Notes under the pieces: generated by a model | The model's database searches: none | The model's input: only the letters and a program-made list of their open reading frames with translations | What the model was told of the DNA's origin: nothing | NCBI GenBank assembly: GCA_964343355.1 | Contig: CAYFJC010000043.1 | Coordinates: 1 to 8,058, forward strand | Length of the DNA: 8,058 nt | From: MED-G78 sp964343355 | GTDB taxonomy: Bacteria; Pseudomonadota; Gammaproteobacteria; Magnimaribacterales; D2472 | Direction: 5' to 3' | Position numbers and translations under genes: made by a program | In this document: piece after piece, positions 1-5,814 of the stretch | Position numbering within the stretch: position 1 is the first letter of the stretch | How the letters are laid out: every line of letters starts with the position of its first letter

Positions 1-152
1 GGGTCTACAACTAGTTGTTTGTCTTTATTAAATATATAATCTTCTACCTCTATGAAGCCATACATGTCACTTTGATAAATTTGTTTTGCAAAAACTTCAT
101 ATATCTCATTGAGCTGCATAAAGATTATTTTGTAAGCTGTCTTTTTATTCAT
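1..152 (-). CDS. DUF1820 family protein, N-terminal fragment (cut by window edge)
   Basis: Reading the reverse complement from the ATG at 152-150 gives 50 codons without a stop, running off the left edge. The protein begins MNKKTAYKIIFMQLNEIYEV and continues with FAKQIYQSDMYGFIEVEDYIF and a terminal LVVDP. This matches from memory the N-terminal pattern of the small (about 100 residue) DUF1820 proteins of gammaproteobacteria: K-hydrophobic-IF, then VYE/A, then a YQSD-x-YGF-x-EVE core and VVDP. The function of this family is not known to me. It diverges from miaB with only 10 bases between the start codons, and I recall a DUF1820 gene near miaB in Pseudomonas-type genomes. There is no Shine-Dalgarno sequence upstream of its ATG. 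The C-terminal half lies outside the window. Family assignment rests on pattern recall, not on a search. Confidence 0.8.
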   Translation of the reverse strand, partial: MNKKTAYKIIFMQLNEIYEVFAKQIYQSDMYGFIEVEDYIFNKDKQLVVD

Positions 153-155
153 AAT
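150..155 (+). promoter_or_regulatory. Possible -10 box (CATAAT) for miaB
   Basis: CATAAT matches the TATAAT consensus at five of six positions. It ends seven bases before the miaB ATG at 163, so transcription would begin at or next to the start codon, giving a leaderless message. No -35 hexamer stands at a normal distance; the nearest candidate, TTGTAA at 130-135, is only 14 bases away. The box overlaps the start codon of the divergent DUF1820 gene. In such AT-rich DNA a chance match is quite possible. Confidence 0.3.
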
Positions 156-162
156 TATTAAT

Positions 163-1497
163 ATGGGTACTAAACTTTATATTAAAACCTTTGGGTGTCA
201 AATGAATGAGTATGATTCGCAGAAAACTGCGGAGATACTTCAAAATAAGAAAGATATGGAGATTACTACAAATGTTGAAGAGGCAGATATCATCCTCTTA
301 AATACCTGCTCTATAAGAGAAAAAGCTGAAGACAAGGTTTATTCTGAATTAGGCAGACTCAACAAGTTAAAAATAAAAAATCCTAATATCAAGATTGGTG
401 TTGGCGGATGTGTTGCTACTCAAGAAGGCTCTAATATAACAAAGAGAGCTCCTTATGTTGATTTAATATATGGGCCTCAAACCCTTCATAGGGTTGCAGA
501 TTTATTAGATGAAGATGACAAATTAAAAGCGATAGATATAACTTTTCCAATTGAAGAAAAGTTTGATTCCCTTCCGGAGCCCACAGCAACGAGCCCTTCA
601 AGTTTCGTTGCTATTATGGAAGGCTGCTCAAAATATTGCTCTTTTTGTGTTGTTCCCTATACAAGAGGTGACGAGGTAAGTAGAAAAGCGCAGCAAATTT
701 TTGATGAAATTGCTCGATTAGTTGAGCAGGGCTCATCGGAAATAGTATTTGTTGGCCAGAACGTTAATTCTTATAAGCAAGTCCATGATGGCAGAACTCT
801 TAGACTTTCAGATCTTATAGATATTGCCAGCAATATTAATGGAGTTGAAAGAATTAGATTTACAACATCCCACCCACTAGATATGACCGATGATCTAATT
901 GAGATCTTTGGGTCTGTTCCTCAACTTGCTAATCAGCTTCATCTTCCAGTTCAATCGGGTTCAGATAGAGTTCTAAAGGCAATGAAGCGAAACTACACCG
1001 CAGACTCTTATAGAGATATTATCGAAAGAGTGAAAAAAATTAGGCCGACTATAAAAGTAACATCAGATTTCATTGTTGGATTCCCTGGAGAATCGCATGC
1101 AGAGTTCATGCAAACAATGCAGCTAATAGAAGATATTCAATTTGATTCATCATTTAGCTTTATCTACTCTCCCAGACCAGGAACGCCTGCTTCAATTCTT
1201 CAAGATGACACTTCTAAAAATGAAAAAAAAGAAAGACTAAATATTCTCCAAGCTAGACTAAACGAAATACAAAGAGGGTTTGGTCAAAAAATGGTAGGCA
1301 GTATTCAAAGATGCTTAGTAACAGGAATATCAAAGAAGCGCCTGGATCAACTCCAAGCAAGAACAGAGTGTAATAGGGTGATCAATTTTCCCTTTCAAAA
1401 TATTGGTTTTATAGGTAAATTAGTAGATATAAAAGTTGAGGAAGCATTGGCATATTCATTACTAGGGACACTTCATAACACTAAGGAATTAGTTTAG
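163..1497 (+). CDS. miaB: tRNA-2-methylthio-N6-dimethylallyladenosine synthase MiaB
   Basis: MiaB is a cytoplasmic radical-SAM methylthiotransferase that converts i6A37 to ms2i6A37 in tRNAs reading UNN codons. The N-terminal UPF0004 domain (about residues 4-110) carries the three auxiliary-cluster cysteines: C12 in TFGCQMNEYDS, C49 in NTCSIREKA and C83 in GVGGCVA. The radical-SAM domain (about 145-370) has C155-x3-C159-x2-C162 in EGCSKYCSFC, followed by VVPYTRG, the LHLPVQSGSD segment and DFIVGFPGE. A TRAM RNA-binding domain fills about 375-440 (RTECNRVINF). At 444 residues it is somewhat shorter than the E. coli protein (about 474), lacking most of the tail after TRAM. The ATG at 163 aligns with the E. 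coli start (MTKKLHIKTWGCQMN). No Shine-Dalgarno is present; the next upstream in-frame stop is at 133-135. It is the first gene of the six-gene block. Confidence 0.98.
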   Translation: MGTKLYIKTFGCQMNEYDSQKTAEILQNKKDMEITTNVEEADIILLNTCSIREKAEDKVYSELGRLNKLKIKNPNIKIGVGGCVATQEGSNITKRAPYVDLIYGPQTLHRVADLLDEDDKLKAIDITFPIEEKFDSLPEPTATSPSSFVAIMEGCSKYCSFCVVPYTRGDEVSRKAQQIFDEIARLVEQGSSEIVFVGQNVNSYKQVHDGRTLRLSDLIDIASNINGVERIRFTTSHPLDMTDDLIEIFGSVPQLANQLHLPVQSGSDRVLKAMKRNYTADSYRDIIERVKKIRPTIKVTSDFIVGFPGESHAEFMQTMQLIEDIQFDSSFSFIYSPRPGTPASILQDDTSKNEKKERLNILQARLNEIQRGFGQKMVGSIQRCLVTGISKKRLDQLQARTECNRVINFPFQNIGFIGKLVDIKVEEALAYSLLGTLHNTKELV

Positions 1498-1504
1498 TTA
1501 ATTT

Positions 1505-2491
1505 ATGCAAGAAGCTCAGAATTCTTTAAAAAATATACTTTTAGAGCCAGCAGATGCAAAGCGCTTCGCTATTTTTGCAGGCGAATTAAATGGAAACATT
1601 AAGTTAATAGAGAAAAGTTTTAAGGTAAAAATTTTTCATAACAGTAATAAGATTAATATTAAGGGTCCCGAAGAGAATGTGCAAAGAGCAGCAAATGCCC
1701 TCCTCGATTTATATAAACAAACTCAAAAAAATAATGAAATCAGCAACGAATCTATTCATTTATGTATCCAGGAACACATGAACCAGCCAACTAAAGAACC
1801 GGTTAAATTAGAAGAAGTTAAGCGCTTATATCAAATTCATACACCTAAAAAAATTATTACTGCCAGAGGTAAAAACCAAGAACAGTATTTAAAGAATATT
1901 GAATTAAATGAGTTAAATTTTGGCATTGGCCCGGCTGGAACAGGTAAAACTTATCTAGCAGTCGCTGCTGGTGTTAATGCGTTATTAAATGATAAGGTTC
2001 AAAAAATAATTCTTATAAGACCTGCAGTTGAAGCTGGTGAAAAGCTTGGATTTCTTCCGGGAGATTTAGCTCAAAAAGTAGATCCGTATCTAAAGCCCTT
2101 ATATGATGCTTTGTATGAAATGCTTGGATCAGAAAGAGTTCAAAAGCTTATAGAGAAAGAGATTATTGAAGTTGCCCCACTTGCATATTTAAGAGGACGT
2201 ACTTTAAATAATGCTTTTATTATTATGGATGAAGGTCAAAACACTACTATTGATCAAATGAAGATGTTTTTAACAAGAATGGGCTACGGTTCATATGCAG
2301 TTGTAAACGGCGATGTTACCCAAATTGATTTACCAAGAAATATACCTTCCGGTTTAAGTAATGTTCTGGAGGTACTTGCTACAACTGAAAATATTGGAGT
2401 TATTAAATTTAGCTCAATAGATGTTGTTAGACACCCACTAGTTAGAAAAATTATAGATGCATATGAGGCTTTTAAGAGCAGCAAAGCTTAG
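1505..2491 (+). CDS. ybeZ: PhoH-like P-loop ATPase YbeZ
   Basis: This is a cytoplasmic PhoH-family nucleoside triphosphatase, thought from work on E. coli and other bacteria to partner YbeY in ribosome maturation and RNA metabolism. The N-terminal 75 residues (ANALLDLY at about 63-70) resemble the KH-like substrate-binding segment usual in YbeZ. The PhoH ATPase domain covers about 110-325, with Walker A GPAGTGKT at 142-149, RPAVEAGEKLGFLPG at 172-186, RGRTL at 230-234, Walker B IIMDEGQN at 239-246 and the sensor-like GDVTQIDLP at 269-277. All are intact, and 328 residues is close to the E. coli protein's length. The ATG lies seven bases after the miaB stop. An AAGGA at 1483-1487 is 17 bases upstream, too far to be a good ribosome-binding site. 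The final G of its TAG stop is the first base of the ybeY start. Confidence 0.96.
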   Translation: MQEAQNSLKNILLEPADAKRFAIFAGELNGNIKLIEKSFKVKIFHNSNKINIKGPEENVQRAANALLDLYKQTQKNNEISNESIHLCIQEHMNQPTKEPVKLEEVKRLYQIHTPKKIITARGKNQEQYLKNIELNELNFGIGPAGTGKTYLAVAAGVNALLNDKVQKIILIRPAVEAGEKLGFLPGDLAQKVDPYLKPLYDALYEMLGSERVQKLIEKEIIEVAPLAYLRGRTLNNAFIIMDEGQNTTIDQMKMFLTRMGYGSYAVVNGDVTQIDLPRNIPSGLSNVLEVLATTENIGVIKFSSIDVVRHPLVRKIIDAYEAFKSSKA

Positions 2492-2943
2492 TGAACGTTA
2501 ATTTTATAACCAAGGAAGAATATTCATTATCTAATAAACTCAAAGGTAATCTAGAAGAAGTTTTTGCTTTTGTTTTAAAATCTGAGAGTATTGAAGACAG
2601 CACCATTAATCTAAGTTTTATTTCCTCAAAAGAAATGCAGGAACTAAACAACCAATACAGAGGTATAGATAAAGACACTAATGTCTTATCTTTTGAGAAC
2701 CAAGATATCTCAAGAGAACATACAAAGGATCTAGGGGATATAGCAATCTGTTATCCATATGTTGTCAATGAAGCTCTAGAAGCCAATAAAGAACTTGATA
2801 GTCATATTTCTCATATGTTTATTCATGGGATTCTGCATATCTTGGGTTATGATCATGAGAGTGAATCAGAAGCAGATAATATGGAATCAAAAGAGATTGA
2901 ATTTTTATCAAAATTTAATATCATGAACCCATACACAATATGA
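2491..2943 (+). CDS. ybeY: Endoribonuclease YbeY (16S rRNA maturation)
   Basis: YbeY is a zinc-dependent single-strand endoribonuclease needed for 16S rRNA 3'-end maturation and 70S ribosome quality control. The signature metal site HGILHILGYDH is at residues 112-122, with H112, H116 and H122 as zinc ligands. The preceding conserved block YRGIDKDTNVLSF (56-68) holds R57, equivalent to the conserved arginine of E. coli YbeY, and LGDIAIC (81-87) is the usual beta strand. Its 150 residues match the family size. The start is GTG at 2491, overlapping the ybeZ stop by one base (TAGTG), which strongly suggests coupled translation. There is no good Shine-Dalgarno, only a weak AAGAG 12 bases upstream. 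The stop overlaps the corC start (ATGA). The N-terminal region is diverged from E. coli, as is normal for this family. Confidence 0.97.
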   Translation: MNVNFITKEEYSLSNKLKGNLEEVFAFVLKSESIEDSTINLSFISSKEMQELNNQYRGIDKDTNVLSFENQDISREHTKDLGDIAICYPYVVNEALEANKELDSHISHMFIHGILHILGYDHESESEADNMESKEIEFLSKFNIMNPYTI

Positions 2944-3791
2944 ACGATAAAATAGAACCCGACTCGGGAAAATCCACCTCTGGGCTACTTTCTAAATTAA
3001 AGAAGTACCTAAGAAACCCTTTTTTTATAAAAACAACAACAGTTGCAGAGGTTTCTGAATTTCTAGAGAATGCCAGACAATCTAATGTCATAGATAAAGA
3101 AGCTCAGATTATGGCAAATAAAGCTATAAGACTAGGCGATACATCAGTTAAAGAAATAATGGTACCTACTGTTGAGATGGTGACAGTTGGTATAGATGAG
3201 CCTGCCTCGTCATATATAGAAAGAATTATTCAATCTGGGCACTCCAGATATCCTGTTTTAGGCAAAGGTATGGATGAAGTAAGTGGAATACTGTTGGCAA
3301 AGGATCTTTTGCCTATTTTATCAGCAGGTCAAACTGAATTTAATATAAAAGATATGTTGAGACAACCAAATGTTGTTCCTGAAACGAAGAAAGCAGACTC
3401 ATTGCTAGAAGAATTTAAAAAAGATAGATCACATTTAGCAATAGTTGTTGATGAATATGGAGCTATCTCTGGGTTAGTTACCATTGAAGATATTCTAGAA
3501 GAGTTAGTGGGCGAAATAGAGGATGAACATGATAGCGATGAAGAAGAGATAATCCAGATTTCTAAAAATGAATTTATTGCTGATGCTAAGTTAGATATAG
3601 AGTCTTTTGAAGAATATTTTGATTTAGATGTTGGTGAGCAGGACGTTGAAACTATTGGTGGCCTCATGATAAATAAGCTTGGAATTTTACCAAAAATTGA
3701 TGATGAAATAATACTTGGTAATATGAAATTAAAAGTCGTTGTAGCTGATAAAAGGAAGATTAAAAAAATTGGTATTAGCATCTCTTCTTAA
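2940..3791 (+). CDS. corC: CorC/YbeX family CBS-domain protein
   Basis: This is a cytoplasmic CBS-pair protein of the CorC/YbeX type, linked genetically to magnesium/cobalt efflux and, in E. coli, to ribosome metabolism; its biochemical activity is unsettled. After a basic N-terminus, CBS domain 1 lies at about 68-128 (EIMVPTVEM at 72-80, RYPVLG at 103-108) and CBS domain 2 at about 138-195 (HLAIVVDEYG at 165-174, GLVTIEDILEELVGEI at 178-193). A very acidic linker (193-203) leads into the C-terminal transporter-associated CorC_HlyC domain (about 205-281, with IGGLMINKLG at 239-248). No membrane DUF21/CNNM domain is present, as expected for the short 283-residue YbeX form. The ATG sits in an ATGA overlap with the ybeY stop, and no Shine-Dalgarno is visible. 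Its last 23 bases overlap lnt in another frame. Confidence 0.95.
   Translation: MNDKIEPDSGKSTSGLLSKLKKYLRNPFFIKTTTVAEVSEFLENARQSNVIDKEAQIMANKAIRLGDTSVKEIMVPTVEMVTVGIDEPASSYIERIIQSGHSRYPVLGKGMDEVSGILLAKDLLPILSAGQTEFNIKDMLRQPNVVPETKKADSLLEEFKKDRSHLAIVVDEYGAISGLVTIEDILEELVGEIEDEHDSDEEEIIQISKNEFIADAKLDIESFEEYFDLDVGEQDVETIGGLMINKLGILPKIDDEIILGNMKLKVVVADKRKIKKIGISISS
3752..3758 (+). promoter_or_regulatory. Likely ribosome-binding site for lnt
   Basis: AAGGAAG ends 10 bases before the TTG at 3769. It lies inside corC. It supports the TTG start, because no ATG or GTG exists in frame before the first membrane helix of Lnt, and the nearest upstream in-frame stop is at 3742-3744. The spacing is a little long. 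Confidence 0.5.
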
Positions 3792-5259
3792 TAAGCTTAA
3801 GCAAGCATATAATTTTTTAATCCCTTTTATATTTGGGGTTATTGGAGTCTTTGCATTTGCACCCTTTTCAATCAAATTTCTTATTATTCCATCCTATAGT
3901 TATCTAGTTCACCTAACATTCTTTACGCAAAATAATCACTTTATAAGAAAGCTTATTCTTTGGACATTAGGTCACTGGGGTATAGGCGTATCATGGATAA
4001 TAGTAAGTGTTTACTATTATGGAAACATAGGCTATATATCATCATTTATTGTATATATATTATTTCTTTTATTAGTATTAATCTTTGCTGTCGCGCCTAT
4101 AAAGCTATTTAAAATACATCAAAAATACAACTCTAATATATATTTTATTACTTATATAGCCTCAGCTTTATTATTAATAGAGCTGTCTAGAGATTTCTTC
4201 TTTGGTGGCTTTCCATGGTTGGTTCCAGGAACAGTTTCAATCGATACCCTTCTATCTAATATCTTGCCTGTATTTGGAGTTGCTGGAGCATCTTTTCTTC
4301 TATATTTAGGATCCGCATCTATTGCTTGTTTTTGGGATAATTCAAAAAAAATTGCTCTATCACTTGCAGCCATAACAACTCTGTTATTTATTCCATACAC
4401 TGCTGATAAAGATAAATATGAAGAATCTATTTCAATAGCAATCGTTCAGCCATCACTAGACCCAAAGCTAAAATTAAAACAAATATACAAACCTTTAATC
4501 GAAGAAACACTTATCAAGTTATCTCTAAATAATACAAATAATCCCGAGTTAGTAATATGGCCAGAAGCAGAGCTACCCTATGCATACAAAAGCCAACAGT
4601 ACTATCAACTTAAACAAAGGTTTGGAGATTCAACTGAACTAATAACAGGAATTTGGTCATTTGAGGATAGAGAGTTATTTAATTCACTTGTTAACTTAAA
4701 AACAGACCAAATATATAAAAAACAACATTTAGTACCATTTGGCGAATATATTCCATTTAAAAATCTACTCAATCCTATTTTAATATATTTTGGAGCGCCT
4801 CTATCAGATATTTCAGCTGGGTCATCAAAGCAAATGCCTATTAGAATTAGTAACGACTTAACGATAGCGCCATTGATATGCTACGACATTGTATTTGGAA
4901 ATGATGTAAGAAAAGCGGTCAAAAGTTCTAATATCATTATCAATATCAGCAATGACTCTTGGTTTGGGAAGTCTCTAGGCCCATATCAGCACCTAGAGAT
5001 TTCTAGAATAAGAGCATTAGAAAATAATAAATGGCTGTTAAGAGCTACTAATGATGGGTTTTCAGCTGTTATTGATAATAAAGGAACAATTGTTGATTTA
5101 TTATCAAAAGGAAATCAGGGCGTCATTAATCAAGATGTAGGTTTTACTAATACAACCACTTTTTATGCTGTCTTTGGTTATTATGTGCCATACTTATTTG
5201 CATTAATTTACCTTTTTAGCGTTATTATTAGAACTGTATGGTCAAACTTAAAAACATAG
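3769..5259 (+). CDS. lnt: Apolipoprotein N-acyltransferase Lnt
   Basis: Lnt transfers a fatty acyl chain from a phospholipid to the N-terminal cysteine of apolipoproteins, the last step of lipoprotein maturation, at the periplasmic face of the inner membrane. The first 210 or so residues form several hydrophobic helices (about 14-33, 64-84, 88-112, 125-140, 160-185, 195-210). The nitrilase-type domain (about 220-450) holds the expected Glu-Lys-Cys triad: E266 in WPEAELP, K318 in YKKQHLVPFGEY and C371 in PLICYDI. E326 of PFGEY and the SNDSWFG segment (395-400) are also kept. A final helix spans about 467-489. The length of 496 is near the E. coli value of about 512. The start is TTG, overlapping the end of corC by 23 bases. 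A CTG at 3745 is a less likely alternative. The 3' end overlaps the L,D-transpeptidase gene by 22 bases. Confidence 0.96.
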   Translation: MVLASLLNKLKQAYNFLIPFIFGVIGVFAFAPFSIKFLIIPSYSYLVHLTFFTQNNHFIRKLILWTLGHWGIGVSWIIVSVYYYGNIGYISSFIVYILFLLLVLIFAVAPIKLFKIHQKYNSNIYFITYIASALLLIELSRDFFFGGFPWLVPGTVSIDTLLSNILPVFGVAGASFLLYLGSASIACFWDNSKKIALSLAAITTLLFIPYTADKDKYEESISIAIVQPSLDPKLKLKQIYKPLIEETLIKLSLNNTNNPELVIWPEAELPYAYKSQQYYQLKQRFGDSTELITGIWSFEDRELFNSLVNLKTDQIYKKQHLVPFGEYIPFKNLLNPILIYFGAPLSDISAGSSKQMPIRISNDLTIAPLICYDIVFGNDVRKAVKSSNIIINISNDSWFGKSLGPYQHLEISRIRALENNKWLLRATNDGFSAVIDNKGTIVDLLSKGNQGVINQDVGFTNTTTFYAVFGYYVPYLFALIYLFSVIIRTVWSNLKT

Positions 5260-5780
5260 CCTTAATATCAAGCTTTTTGTTCGCATTAAATAGCTATTCA
5301 GAAACTTTAATTCAGGTTGATATTAGTGAACAAAGACTCTATTTAATAAGCAATAACAAAGTTTTATCTAGTTATCCTATATCCTCTTCCTCATATGGTG
5401 AGGGCCAGAAAGAAAATTCTTTTAAAACACCTCTTGGGACTCATACCATCAAAGAAATGATTGGATCTAATGCAACAAAAGATACTATTTTTATCTCAAG
5501 GATTAATACCAAAAGGACAGCGAGTCTCATTAAAGAGCCTATAGATACTGAAAATGATTATGTAACATCAAGAATTATGTGGCTTGAAGGCGATGAAGAG
5601 GGCTATAACAAAGGTGGAGCCGTTGACTCATATAGAAGATATATTTATATACATGGAACCCAAGAAGAGGGCTTAATAGGGGTTAAAGCATCGCATGGAT
5701 GCATAAGAATGTTCAATAATGATGTAATTGAGCTATATAAAAAGGTTAATATAGGGACAAAAGTTCTAATTAAAGCTTAA
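5238..5780 (+). CDS. Periplasmic L,D-transpeptidase, YkuD domain
   Basis: This is a YkuD-fold enzyme that forms bonds between peptidoglycan stem peptides (3-3 cross-links) or attaches proteins to them; which reaction it performs cannot be told from sequence. A basic start (MVKLK) and a hydrophobic run (about 7-17) form a signal peptide, with a plausible cleavage after S21 (SYS before ET). There is no lipobox cysteine. The catalytic domain covers nearly all of the mature protein (about 23-178): KTPLGTHTIKE at 63-73, IHGT at 138-141 with H139, and the signature SHGCIRM at 152-158 with nucleophile C155, plus H153 and R157. There is no LysM or other accessory domain. At 180 residues it is a small member of the family. 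The ATG lies within lnt, overlapping by 22 bases, with no Shine-Dalgarno, so translation is probably coupled. It is the last gene of the block, next to another envelope enzyme. Confidence 0.92.
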   Translation: MVKLKNIALISSFLFALNSYSETLIQVDISEQRLYLISNNKVLSSYPISSSSYGEGQKENSFKTPLGTHTIKEMIGSNATKDTIFISRINTKRTASLIKEPIDTENDYVTSRIMWLEGDEEGYNKGGAVDSYRRYIYIHGTQEEGLIGVKASHGCIRMFNNDVIELYKKVNIGTKVLIKA

Positions 5781-5792
5781 TTTTTGTCCCTA
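5752..5792. terminator. Strong inverted repeat at convergent gene ends, candidate bidirectional terminator
   Basis: TAGGGACAAAA at 5752-5762 is perfectly complementary to TTTTGTCCCTA at 5782-5792. One G-T pair and two further A-T pairs extend this inward to a 14-pair stem around a 13-base loop. The stem includes the last codons and stop of the L,D-transpeptidase gene. It lacks a clean run of T directly after the stem on either strand, so it is not a textbook Rho-independent terminator. Its place between convergent genes fits termination or 3'-end protection on both strands. Confidence 0.55.
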
Positions 5793-5814
5793 AATCTATA
5801 TTTCTTATAGATTT
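5792..5814. terminator. Second, AT-rich hairpin overlapping the fadB-like stop codon
   Basis: AAATCTATA at 5792-5800 and TATAGATTT at 5806-5814 form a perfect nine-pair inverted repeat with a five-base loop (TTTCT). Only one pair is G-C, so on its own it is weak. It starts where the preceding hairpin ends and covers the last codons and stop of the minus-strand gene. It may act together with the first hairpin as a shared 3' end. Confidence 0.35.

Noticed and set aside
193..649. Possible missing cysteines or truncation in MiaB because it is shorter than the E. coli protein
   Set aside because: All six cluster cysteines and the TRAM domain are present; only the variable tail is shorter, which is ordinary in the family.
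2284..2678. Two short minus-strand open frames opposite the ybeZ-ybeY junction
   Set aside because: Both lie antisense to well-conserved motifs of real genes, have no domain signature and no ribosome-binding site.
3329..3781. Minus-strand open frame of 150 codons opposite corC
   Set aside because: Serine- and isoleucine-rich translation with no recognisable domain, lying wholly antisense to a clearly coding CBS-domain gene; it is a shadow of AT-rich coding sequence.
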